In this document: one piece after another, positions 44,236 through 52,708 of the stretch
Layout: each line of letters starts with the position of its first letter
How positions within the stretch are numbered: the first letter of the stretch is position 1
Origin: Alphaproteobacteria bacterium
Lineage (GTDB): Bacteria; Pseudomonadota; Alphaproteobacteria; Rhodospirillales; Casp-alpha2
Reading direction: 5' to 3'
NCBI GenBank assembly: GCA_024279135.1
Contig: JAJRRU010000039.1
Location: 1 to 64,000, forward strand
DNA length: 64,000 nucleotides
Notes under the pieces: model-generated
Told to the model about the DNA's origin: nothing
The model's input: the letters and a program-made list of their open reading frames with translations, nothing else
The model's database searches: none
Made by a program: the position numbers and the translations under genes

Positions 44236-45183
44236 TCATATAGAGGCTTTCGCAATGCGGGCACGAAAATGTTCAGTTCCTTGAGTAATTTTATCGAGAA
44301 CCACATCGACCGCCCAATGCTGGCTGAGGATATCGTCAGGCAGAACCCGGCATTTGGTGGTCGATATTGTACCGAGCCGTTGGTGATAGGCCTTTGCCAG
44401 CGCCGGATAGCCCATGCTTTCGGCCACACCAGCCAGGGCAAGAAACACACCAAGCTCGGCGGCCAGAGCCTCATCATGGGCCCAGTTACGATACATCCAG
44501 CGGTAAAGATCAGGATGAAAATTGGTAAAAACACCGCAAAATCCGTGCGAGCCCATTTGCATGGCATCCAAAGCCATGGCCGCATTGGCGTTAACGATAT
44601 TCAATTGTGTATCGGCGACCACAGACAAACGTTTTTTTATCATTTGGCGATCACAACACACATCCTTTAAAAAGAGTACGCGGTTTGTCTCGGCGATCCA
44701 TTTTAGTTCTGCATCACTGAGCAGTCGTCGGTAGGGTGCCGGACATTCATAGAGTCCCAGAGGTAGATCATCCGGCAGACGTGCCAGCAACCATTCAAAT
44801 GAACCCTTGAAAGCGTCCGCGCCCTTATTATCCACATCCAGTCTGTTTGTCACCAGGACCACGGCGTCAACACCTGTATGGGCGATGGCCAGTAATTCTT
44901 CCAACTGAGCGTTGGGGGTATCGCTGACGTGACCCGAGGCGACAACCGGAATGCGACCGTCGACCTGTTCCACCACGGCCCTGGACAGGGCCACACGCTC
45001 TTGAAGTGTCAAATGCTGCATCTCGCTCGATTGACAAACGGCGAACAAGGCGTCTGCACCGTGGTTGAGATACCACGTCACCAATCGATGTAACGAGGCA
45101 AAGTCAATCTGGTGATCATCATCAAACGGTGTCAGCATCACCGGAACGATGCCTTCTATAACCAGCGAGGGAGCAGCCTTCAT
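44236..45183 (-). CDS. DapA-family aldolase/lyase
   Basis: Class I Schiff-base enzyme of 315 residues, dihydrodipicolinate synthase/N-acetylneuraminate lyase superfamily. It shows GIVPVMLTPFDDDHQIDF, the Tyr-containing LGLYECPAPYRRLL and the Schiff-base Lys in NRVLFLKDVCCD. An AGGAAATAACA ribosome site precedes the ATG. The usual GTTGE motif of true DapA is replaced by AVCQSSEMQHL, so it is probably a catabolic keto-acid aldolase or dehydratase rather than a lysine-biosynthesis enzyme. Confidence 0.92.
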   Translation of the reverse strand: MKAAPSLVIEGIVPVMLTPFDDDHQIDFASLHRLVTWYLNHGADALFAVCQSSEMQHLTLQERVALSRAVVEQVDGRIPVVASGHVSDTPNAQLEELLAIAHTGVDAVVLVTNRLDVDNKGADAFKGSFEWLLARLPDDLPLGLYECPAPYRRLLSDAELKWIAETNRVLFLKDVCCDRQMIKKRLSVVADTQLNIVNANAAMALDAMQMGSHGFCGVFTNFHPDLYRWMYRNWAHDEALAAELGVFLALAGVAESMGYPALAKAYHQRLGTISTTKCRVLPDDILSQHWAVDVVLDKITQGTEHFRARIAKASI

Positions 45184-45335
45184 ATTGTTATTTCCTGAGC
45201 ATTCAAATCAATCACAGGCTGATGATTTCCACCACCAGCCCCGTGGTCAGATTCAAGCAGGTTACACTCATCACGTCCACTGTATTATGCCACGCATCAG
45301 GCGTGTCTTGCGTCCAGATTTAGCCATTTATTTTT

Positions 45336-46652
45336 TCAGGAATTTGCCTGACGCACCCCGTCGAGAACCGCTTGTAAAAGATCAACATGTGTTTCGGCAT
45401 TGGTATCTTCCACATAGACATCACCGGGCCACGAAAATGCCGAGCGTGGCTTGCCGGAATCCTCAAGGGCCTGTGATACTTTCAAGATTTGCTGTGCGGC
45501 ATCATGGGCCGAGACATGCAATTCTGAGCACGACAGTTTCAGGTCTGTTAGTGAATTACGGTCCAGACGCACGGCCCCGATCCCCAGATACAAGGGCATT
45601 TCCAACCGAATAGCGGCTTCTACGTAATGTTCAATGGACATGACATCCGCTTCCAGACGGGTCAGATATTGGGGACAACAAATTTTCTTGGCCGCCAATA
45701 ATTTTTCAAATGACATGTCTGAAACACCCTCGCCTGATGCACTCTCGCCCGTTGCACCCCGACGTTTGCGCCGCCCCCTTGTCTTTGCCCCGGCGGGTAT
45801 ATCACCGCGGTAATTTGCCACAAAAACCCTGTCACCCCACGAATTTTCATCAATCAGCCTTCGAACCGGTTCAACGGTATATTTCAGGAAATTATCCGGT
45901 CCGATAAACATGGGCGAGCCACTGGCATCCGACAGTTCCAGCCAGACATCCGGAACCGTAGCCACAAGATCATCACACCACGGTTTCAATACCCGCGCCA
46001 CAATCAAATCGAGGAATTCAAATACAAAATCCGGTCGGTCCGTCAGGGCATTGATAAGGTGTTCCTGCCCGAGAATTTCGGCTGCAAGGGAATATGGTGC
46101 GGGCAGATGGGCCACCGGCTCAATACCGGACAGTCTGGCCATGTGTATTAAATTATCGCGCACAATACACGCTATGAGGTGTGCCGGATCAAAATCTGGC
46201 AGTTGTTGCCAGTTATCAAAATTCAACAAGGGCTCGCCCGGGTCTGATCCGGGTGCCTGGGCTTCCGTGTAAATCATGGTCTGGCCCAGAACCTCAGCGC
46301 CGAACCCGTATACCGGCCAGCCAAGTGTCAATCGCTGCAGGCCCAACATGCGCTGGATCAGACAATTCAAGCGGACATACCGTTCCGGGTCATTTTTGTA
46401 GAAATCACTAGCCTGCGTTTCATTCAAGCGGTTCATAATGGCCAGAACCATCAAATGACAGGACGTTGTAACATGCACACCTGTATCAGGTTCGCCCGCC
46501 AGATGGGCGTCGTATTGCCCGTCAATGGCGGCCTGAATGATGGCAGCAAAGCCCTGTTCCGAGCTTTTATCGCCGGCCAGGTAGCGGCTGATTATATCCA
46601 AGCCCTCGACACCGGATACCTGCGACCATGGCATTGCCTGAATTTCCGTCAT
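45336..46652 (-). CDS. UroD-superfamily (uroporphyrinogen decarboxylase-like) protein
   Basis: A 438-residue protein resembling the URO-D/MtaA-like methyltransferase fold, with HLPAPYSLAAEILG, DRPDFVFEFLDLIVARVL and ELSDASGSPMFIGPDNFLKY. The C-terminal barrel ends WPGDVYVEDTNAETHVDLL, where methyltransferase relatives have a zinc-ligand Cys in a PGC motif; here it is PGD. A basic low-complexity insertion (about 286-311, KTRGRRKRRGATGESASGEG) interrupts the fold. It is coupled to an 82-aa gene by ATGA overlap and is part of the LacI operon. A role in heme synthesis is unlikely; a one-carbon or carbohydrate function is possible. Confidence 0.78.
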   Translation of the reverse strand: MTEIQAMPWSQVSGVEGLDIISRYLAGDKSSEQGFAAIIQAAIDGQYDAHLAGEPDTGVHVTTSCHLMVLAIMNRLNETQASDFYKNDPERYVRLNCLIQRMLGLQRLTLGWPVYGFGAEVLGQTMIYTEAQAPGSDPGEPLLNFDNWQQLPDFDPAHLIACIVRDNLIHMARLSGIEPVAHLPAPYSLAAEILGQEHLINALTDRPDFVFEFLDLIVARVLKPWCDDLVATVPDVWLELSDASGSPMFIGPDNFLKYTVEPVRRLIDENSWGDRVFVANYRGDIPAGAKTRGRRKRRGATGESASGEGVSDMSFEKLLAAKKICCPQYLTRLEADVMSIEHYVEAAIRLEMPLYLGIGAVRLDRNSLTDLKLSCSELHVSAHDAAQQILKVSQALEDSGKPRSAFSWPGDVYVEDTNAETHVDLLQAVLDGVRQANS

Positions 46653-46897
46653 GACTTGTCGCCAGAGGTGGTGCTCTCCCCGGTTAACAACAAGTCTTTG
46701 ATCTGGTCAGACAAGGCAGGCGTCGAGAAAAACACCTCACCGCCATTTGCAATAAAGCTGTCCATGGGCAGACAAACAACCCATGCACTGGCTTCCTGGA
46801 TTGTTTGTTCGGTCTGTTTATCGGCCTCAGTGACAAAATCCTGCAATCCTTTGGGTTGTGTGCCAAGGGCGTTGACGCGGTCTATAGCGGTATTCAT
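46649..46897 (-). CDS. Orphan 82-residue protein coupled to lacI and the uroD-like gene
   Basis: A small acidic, soluble protein of 82 residues that I do not recognise. It contains LQDFVTEADKQTEQTIQEAS, a cysteine in WVVCLPMDSF and a hydrophilic tail. Its ATG overlaps the lacI stop as ATGA and its stop overlaps the uroD-like start as ATGA, so it is almost certainly translated. The FVTEADKQTEQTIQ segment faintly recalls the N-terminus of inositol-monophosphatase-like proteins, so a truncated enzyme is possible. Confidence 0.7.
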   Translation of the reverse strand: MNTAIDRVNALGTQPKGLQDFVTEADKQTEQTIQEASAWVVCLPMDSFIANGGEVFFSTPALSDQIKDLLLTGESTTSGDKS

Positions 46898-47904
46898 ACG
46901 CTCCCCCGCCTCACCAGTGTTACATCAACAATCTTGTTCTTGGGTTTGGCATCGGGATGCCTGATCCGTTCTCGCAGCAATTCAACCGTAACCCGGGCAA
47001 ACTCATCGACGGATTGTTTAATGGTTGTCAGGTCAGCAAAAGACCAACTGGCCTGGGGGATATCGTCGTACCCGATCAGGCTTAACTGCTGCGGAATGCG
47101 CACGTTATGTTTGTTGCGCAAGGTATCAATTAACCCCAGCGCCACCGTGTCAGAAGGACAAAAAACACCCAGATTTTGATCCAGGCTTTTCAGGACTTCC
47201 GTTACGGCTTCTGCCCCGCCTTCATATTCATTGGCGTCAACATTAACGACCCGGGTTTTCAGCCCTTCTTGCGACAAACGCTCGGTAAAGGCGGCAATGC
47301 GGGCCGCGCCAGAATATCCGATTGTTTCTTGTTGCACGACGATAAAATCCCGTCGGCCAGCCGACATCAAAACCTCGGCTGCCATGCGACCACCTTTGAG
47401 ATTATCGCCGTTAATCCGGTCGACAAATGGCAAATCATCAATCCTGTCCACCAATGCCAGCGGCACGCGCATACGTGCACATTCGTTACAGATTTCCACC
47501 GGGGGGGCATCGGAAGTAATAACAACCCCGGAAACCTGATAATTCAGCAGAATGGACAGGAGTTGCTCTTCATCCATGTCCTCGTCGATGCAAAACAGCA
47601 TGGGCCGGAAGCCCTCGCGAACCAGGTGTTTGGCGAGCGCGTCTATCTGTTCTGAGCGGTAGGGATTGCTCATACGCGATGCGATCATACCAACCAGATC
47701 GGTTCGTTGTTTATTCAACGCTCTGGCCATTTGGTTGACGCGGTAACCCAGCTCAGTTGCTGCGATGAGAACTTTTTTGCGTGTCTTTTCCGATATGCTG
47801 CTGCCCGGTGTGAATGCCCGTGACACCGCCGAGCGTGAAACCCCGGCAAGTTTAGCAACATCGAATGAAGTCACCGAGGGAATTTTCGGTATGTCATGGG
47901 CCAT
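46894..47904 (-). CDS. LacI-family transcriptional regulator
   Basis: Carbohydrate-responsive repressor of 336 residues. The N-terminal HTH has SVTSFDVAKLAGVSRSAVSR and the hinge helix NQMARALNKQRTDLVGMIA. The periplasmic-binding-like effector domain includes GYDDIPQASWSFADLTTIKQ. It is in the middle of the operon it probably regulates, overlapping the phosphodiesterase by 11 bp and the 82-aa gene by 4 bp. A 16-bp palindrome upstream of the operon's first gene is its likely operator. Confidence 0.95.
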   Translation of the reverse strand: MAHDIPKIPSVTSFDVAKLAGVSRSAVSRAFTPGSSISEKTRKKVLIAATELGYRVNQMARALNKQRTDLVGMIASRMSNPYRSEQIDALAKHLVREGFRPMLFCIDEDMDEEQLLSILLNYQVSGVVITSDAPPVEICNECARMRVPLALVDRIDDLPFVDRINGDNLKGGRMAAEVLMSAGRRDFIVVQQETIGYSGAARIAAFTERLSQEGLKTRVVNVDANEYEGGAEAVTEVLKSLDQNLGVFCPSDTVALGLIDTLRNKHNVRIPQQLSLIGYDDIPQASWSFADLTTIKQSVDEFARVTVELLRERIRHPDAKPKNKIVDVTLVRRGSV

Positions 47905-49420
47905 TAGCTATGGCCTCCTGCATGGACTGGAAGTGTCGGTAGACCAATGGATAGGAGGCCAGTATCTTGTATCGGTCGGGATGATCGAGGTTAAGCATAT
48001 GGGGTTTGTACTTTTGATAGGATGCAAGCTCGTTCCAGTCAGTTCGCCTACTGTAAATCATCGAACGAACCCCGTGCTCATGACATTGACCAACCTCTGT
48101 GAGATCATCTTTTTCCACGTCGAATTCGATAATCTGAGCACCATAGGCAGCCACCGCATCGGCGACCGATGAGAACTGCCAGCGGGTAGCCATTAAAATA
48201 ATATCGGGGGAATGGTTGCGCAACCAGCGCAGCACATCAATATCACCACACCAGAAAAAACAGCTGTCCACCATACCCAGTTCACTCACCAACTGCATGA
48301 TTGCTGCCGGGTCGGCCTGTTTGATTTCAATATAGACCCCGCTACGACCCTGAGCGACTTTCAGGAACTGTTCCAGGGTTGGAACACGGAAACCGGCTGC
48401 GCCTTCGCGAAACCAGCCCCCGGCATCAAGATTTTTGATCTCGCGCAATGTCTTTTCCATGACCATACCATTGCCGTTTGTTGTCCGGTTCAGATAGGCA
48501 TCATGGATAACCACCAGTTCTCCGTCTGCGGACGTATGAACATCCATCTCGACATACTGATAGTGCTGATCGACACATATACGGGCCGCTTCGAGGGTGT
48601 TTTCCGGGGCAATGGTATTGGCCCCGCGGTGACAGACAATATCAACCGGGTGATCCGGGTCAGGCCGATAAGGTTTCAGAAGCTCTGGCCGGTTAGAGCA
48701 AATGCCCATGATCGGTTTGTCCCAGAGCCCGTCAATTACGGACTTACGGTCTTCATCCCAAATCACAACCTGTAGGCTCTGATCGACAAATTTTTGCATC
48801 AACTCATCACTTAGCAGTTGGTGGGGAGCGTCCGAAGCATCGCGCCAGCAAAGATGCACGATCTCAACCGCAACATCATCAAGGTAAACAAAAGGATCGG
48901 CCCCGGCGGGCACCAGAACGGCCAGTGGATAGTCACATCCCAATTGGCGCAGTTCCCTGATCCAGTTCACATTGAATGAAGCCAGACAGGCAAACCGGAA
49001 ACCGGCATCTTGCAACAACTTCCATGCTGCCAGCCCGGCACCCTCGGATTTTATTTCGATATAAAGTCCGCAGCCCGTATGTCGGGCAAGCTCAATGACC
49101 TGTTCAAGCCGGGGAATATGCTGGCCCTCAGGAAGATGCAGCGCCGAGATTTCGTCCCATGTGGCCTCAGACACCCGCAAACCCCGGCGGGCGACCCGTG
49201 TCAGATTATCATCATGGGCGACAACACAAACTCCGTCAGAAGACAGGCGAACGTCCAGTTCCCACATTTCGGAAAACAAACTGGCAGCAACCTGAAAGGA
49301 TTTCAGGGTATTCTCAGGTGCATGGTCACACGCACCGCGATGGGCAATTGCAAGGGGATGGCCTGTTATCAAGGTTTCAGGCCAGTTAAATTTATTCAGC
49401 CATTCTTTGTTTAGAGTCAA
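47894..49420 (-). CDS. Tandem-domain glycerophosphodiester phosphodiesterase (GDPD)
   Basis: A 508-residue protein starting at TTG 49420, which overlaps the ATPase stop as TTGA; the longer frame to 49474 is inside that gene. Two complete GDPD domains lie in one chain. Domain 1 has IAHRGACDHAPENTLKSFQ, ELDVRLSSDGVCVVAHD; domain 2 has VCHRGANTIAPENTLEAAR, EMDVHTSADGELVVIHD. Both HRG/PENT and E-x-D/HD catalytic sets are intact. It has no signal peptide, so it acts in the cytoplasm on diesters brought in by the adjoining importer, releasing glycerol 3-phosphate and an alcohol. Confidence 0.93.
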   Translation of the reverse strand: MTLNKEWLNKFNWPETLITGHPLAIAHRGACDHAPENTLKSFQVAASLFSEMWELDVRLSSDGVCVVAHDDNLTRVARRGLRVSEATWDEISALHLPEGQHIPRLEQVIELARHTGCGLYIEIKSEGAGLAAWKLLQDAGFRFACLASFNVNWIRELRQLGCDYPLAVLVPAGADPFVYLDDVAVEIVHLCWRDASDAPHQLLSDELMQKFVDQSLQVVIWDEDRKSVIDGLWDKPIMGICSNRPELLKPYRPDPDHPVDIVCHRGANTIAPENTLEAARICVDQHYQYVEMDVHTSADGELVVIHDAYLNRTTNGNGMVMEKTLREIKNLDAGGWFREGAAGFRVPTLEQFLKVAQGRSGVYIEIKQADPAAIMQLVSELGMVDSCFFWCGDIDVLRWLRNHSPDIILMATRWQFSSVADAVAAYGAQIIEFDVEKDDLTEVGQCHEHGVRSMIYSRRTDWNELASYQKYKPHMLNLDHPDRYKILASYPLVYRHFQSMQEAIANGP

Positions 49421-50475
49421 ATTCTCAACCCGTCCTGACCAAAAATCAGTATGTGCGCTGTATCGACGCCCCATTCCACATCATCACCGATTTTAACAGG
49501 TGAGTGACTGCCCTGAATGGAACGCAGGATGTTACCATCGGGCAACATGACATTATAAAGTGTCTCGCGGCCCTGAGCCTCGATAAACGAAACCCGCCCC
49601 TTGATCATCGCACCATTGCCCGGTTGGAAATATTCCGGGCGAATTCCGACGCGAACTTCCCGACCATTATTTGCTGTGGCAACGTCCGCACTGAGCGGCA
49701 TATGCACACCCGTACTCGGTTCGACAAATTTCCCGTCTTCGATGCGACCTTCCAGGAATGCAATTGGCGGGCTGCCTAGGAAACCGGCGACGAAGTCGGA
49801 AACCGGATTGACGTACATGTCCCGGGGTTCGGTGATCTGAACAATTTTACCTTCGTCCATAATGGCAATGCGGTCACACATGCTCATGGCTTCCACCTGA
49901 TCGTGGGTAACCAGCACCGCGGTGATACCTGTTTCCTGCTGGATACGGCGAATTTCCGAGCGCATTTCAAGACGCAGGGTCGCATCAAGGTTGGCTAGCG
50001 GTTCATCCAGCAACAGTACATCAGGGCGGCGGACCAGTGCGCGGGCCAGAGCCACACGCTGTTGCTGGCCACCCGACAACTCGCCGGGGCGGCGGTGTAA
50101 CAGAACCTCAATATGGACCATTTCGGCAATTTCATGAACCTTGCGCTTGATCTGTTCGACTGGTTCCTTGCGCAGTTTCAGCGGGAAGCCGATGTTTTGC
50201 TCAACCGTCATATGGGGATACAGCGCGAAGGACTGGAACACCACACCTACGTTGCGTTCCTGAGATGTGATGTTGGTAACGTCCTTGTCACCAAACAAAA
50301 TACGCCCGCCATTGACCTTGTGAATGCCGCAGATGGCAAACAGGGTGGTGGATTTGCCGCAACCCGAACCACCCAACAGGGCAATCATTTCGCCATCGTG
50401 TATCTCCAGATTCATCTGGTCAATAACCGTGAGCTTGCCGAAACTTTTTGTAAAATTATCCAGTAATATACGCAT
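49417..50475 (-). CDS. CUT1-type ABC transporter ATP-binding protein (UgpC/MalK-like)
   Basis: Cytoplasmic ATPase of 352 residues. Walker A is GGSGCGKSTTLFAICGIHK, the signature [18 protein letters not shown], Walker B LLLDEPLANLDATLR and the switch VTHDQVEAMSMCDRIAIMDEG. A regulatory OB domain spans about 235-350. Its ATG shares one base with the permease stop (TGATG). It serves the carbohydrate/glycerophosphodiester importer. Confidence 0.95.
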   Translation of the reverse strand: MRILLDNFTKSFGKLTVIDQMNLEIHDGEMIALLGGSGCGKSTTLFAICGIHKVNGGRILFGDKDVTNITSQERNVGVVFQSFALYPHMTVEQNIGFPLKLRKEPVEQIKRKVHEIAEMVHIEVLLHRRPGELSGGQQQRVALARALVRRPDVLLLDEPLANLDATLRLEMRSEIRRIQQETGITAVLVTHDQVEAMSMCDRIAIMDEGKIVQITEPRDMYVNPVSDFVAGFLGSPPIAFLEGRIEDGKFVEPSTGVHMPLSADVATANNGREVRVGIRPEYFQPGNGAMIKGRVSFIEAQGRETLYNVMLPDGNILRSIQGSHSPVKIGDDVEWGVDTAHILIFGQDGLRI

Positions 50476-51299
50476 CAGCCTTTATTACCCCCGCTATAAA
50501 TATTCATCAATTTGTTTTGGAAGAAGACGAACAGAATGATCACAGGGACCACATAAAAGACCCCGACGGATTTAAACAATGCCATGTCAAAATTGTTATC
50601 ATCGGCAATCAGTGCCGCAAGATAAACCGACAGAACCTGAACCTTGTTATCGGGTGCCAGCACCAGGGGCAGAATAAATTCCGACCAGCCTGCCAGAAAC
50701 GAGAAAATTCCAAGCGCCATAATCGCCGGTTTTACCTGTGGCAGTACCAGCTTGGTCCAGACCTGAAAACGACTCGCACCATCCTGTATACCTGCCATCT
50801 CGATTTCCCATGGCACGGTGTCATAAAACCCTTTCATGATCCAGATACCAAAAGGCAGTTCGAGGGATGCCTTGACCAGAATGACCCCGATCAGGGTGTT
50901 ATAGAGGCCGACCATCTGTAAAATCAGGAAAATTGCGATCAACAGAGTAACCGTTGGGAACGCGTGTAAGACCATGATGCTGCCAAGAAAAAATGATCGT
51001 GCTGGCATATTGAGACGGGATAATGCGTATCCAGCCGCAGACGATACGACCAGCACAATCAGAGTTGTCGAGGTGGCAAAGAGTAAGGTGTTCCATGTGG
51101 CGGCCCAGATGGATGGACGTCCGGGAATAGTCTCCCACAGGAACCGCCAGTGTTCGGTCGTAAACTCGTTGGGTATCATGGAACCCGGTGGTGAATTGGT
51201 CACCGTATCGAGGAATAAATAAACATACATCAGGATTATTGGCGTCGTCATGAACCCCAGAAACAGGATCATCGGCCATTTGCGATAATTTCCACTCAT
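50475..51299 (-). CDS. CUT1-type ABC transporter permease (UgpE/MalG-like)
   Basis: Inner-membrane permease of 274 residues with six transmembrane segments. The coupling loop IEMAGIQDGASRFQVWTKLV matches the MalG-family EAA motif. It follows the partner permease after 15 bp. It ends NKLMNIYSGGNKG. Confidence 0.94.
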   Translation of the reverse strand: MSGNYRKWPMILFLGFMTTPIILMYVYLFLDTVTNSPPGSMIPNEFTTEHWRFLWETIPGRPSIWAATWNTLLFATSTTLIVLVVSSAAGYALSRLNMPARSFFLGSIMVLHAFPTVTLLIAIFLILQMVGLYNTLIGVILVKASLELPFGIWIMKGFYDTVPWEIEMAGIQDGASRFQVWTKLVLPQVKPAIMALGIFSFLAGWSEFILPLVLAPDNKVQVLSVYLAALIADDNNFDMALFKSVGVFYVVPVIILFVFFQNKLMNIYSGGNKG

Positions 51300-51314
51300 T
51301 TCATGTACCTTTGA

Positions 51315-52622
51315 TTATTCTATTTTCGGGGGCGCTGTCAGGGTCTTGAAATCAAACAGCTTTAAATAAAGAATCGACAGGAACACACCGACAACCACCA
51401 ACACCAGCGCCAGTGCCGCACCATAGCCATATTCCAGGGCTCCCGCATAATTGCTCAGCGCCTTCAGATAGGTCGTCAGCGCCCAAACCTCCGTCGCCCC
51501 GCCCGGCCCCCCTTCGGTGGCCAGCAGGATGTATTCAAACGATGTCAGCAATGACAGGGTCTGATAACTGGTTATGAACAAAATGGGAAAGCGCAATTGC
51601 GGCAGGATAATATGGCGGACTTGTTGCATCCGGTTAGCACCATCAACTTCGCTGGCATAAAACAGCGAGGACGGTATGGCCTTGATGGCCGATGAGAAAA
51701 TCAGCATACCCATGGAAGCACCGACCATGCCGTTAATCAATATAATAAAAGTCCAGGCATTGGCCGGGGTATCGAGCATCCAGTTACGCGGTTCAAACCC
51801 CAATGGTCCGAGAACCGTGGATAGAAATCCGGTATCCCAGGCGAGCCATTTCCACATCAAAACATACAGAACCGGCGGCGTAATCCTGGGCAATAACCAT
51901 ACCGAGCGGAAGAAACCCGCTGATGCTGCGTCCATATAATGTGTCGAGATTGCCAGAACCAGTGCAAACCCTGTGTTAAACACAATCAATGTGACAAAGA
52001 CATAAAACAGTGTGTTGATCAGGGTCGTCATGGTATCGGGCAACGAGATCATGCGCTTGAAATTATCGGTGGTAAAAACCCACCCGGTGTAGGTCACATC
52101 GGACATGGCCGTTTTTTCTGCCACGCTCAGGGGCAGACCGAACTTGTCGATGGCAGCAAACAGGTCAACCTCGGTGTCATAGCGGATATTAAGAACCGAT
52201 CGCTCGAAAAGGGCCGATAATTTCTTGATCGCCCGGGTACTCGAAGGTCGGTTATCAAGCGATTTGATCGCCCGCTCTACTGCACGACGTTTTTGGAAGC
52301 TCTGGCCCAAAAACCCGGCTTTCAGTTCGGCAAGGGTTCCAGCGTCAACCCCTTCCTGTGCAGCCGCATTCAGGCCTTCTTCGTCAATTGTATATATGAC
52401 TTGTGAAAGTTTTTTTGCAATTTCGGATAGATCATGACGATCCTTCAAGGCCTGCATTGATGACTGGCTAACCATGTACGAGCCGCCGGTAATACCGGTA
52501 GCGGTGCTCATATTGGTAAACCCGAAGACGCCGGTTAACAGCACAGGTGTAAGAAAAAATACAATGACAAACAAAAACGCGGGGGCCAGCATATACAGCC
52601 CAAGATGTTTTGAGTTACCCAT
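51315..52622 (-). CDS. CUT1-type ABC transporter permease (UgpA/MalF-like) with a large periplasmic insertion
   Basis: Permease of 435 residues from the Met at 52622, which has a GGGAGGATAAA ribosome site; a longer frame runs to 52688. Transmembrane segment 1 (about 8-30) is followed by roughly 150 mostly hydrophilic residues before the next membrane segment, so the protein is far longer than UgpA (about 295). The design is analogous to the large P2 loop of MalF, which touches the binding protein. The coupling loop DGANRMQQVRHIILPQLRFP is normal. Confidence 0.94.
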   Translation of the reverse strand: MGNSKHLGLYMLAPAFLFVIVFFLTPVLLTGVFGFTNMSTATGITGGSYMVSQSSMQALKDRHDLSEIAKKLSQVIYTIDEEGLNAAAQEGVDAGTLAELKAGFLGQSFQKRRAVERAIKSLDNRPSSTRAIKKLSALFERSVLNIRYDTEVDLFAAIDKFGLPLSVAEKTAMSDVTYTGWVFTTDNFKRMISLPDTMTTLINTLFYVFVTLIVFNTGFALVLAISTHYMDAASAGFFRSVWLLPRITPPVLYVLMWKWLAWDTGFLSTVLGPLGFEPRNWMLDTPANAWTFIILINGMVGASMGMLIFSSAIKAIPSSLFYASEVDGANRMQQVRHIILPQLRFPILFITSYQTLSLLTSFEYILLATEGGPGGATEVWALTTYLKALSNYAGALEYGYGAALALVLVVVGVFLSILYLKLFDFKTLTAPPKIE

Positions 52623-52708
52623 TTTATCCTCCCGCTCTGGGACATTTTCTGGGATATTAAACGATCCCCCCCGACGCGCCATAATCACGTCGGAGGGGGT
52701 GTCGATTA

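Noticed and set aside
45184-45335. 18-codon peptide (MAKSGRKTRLMRGIIQWT) before the DapA-like gene
   Set aside because: No ribosome site and no similarity I can recognise; too short to support.
45336-46652. Annotating the UroD-like gene as hemE
   Set aside because: It lacks the HemE N-terminal substrate motif, sits in a carbohydrate operon and has a basic insertion.
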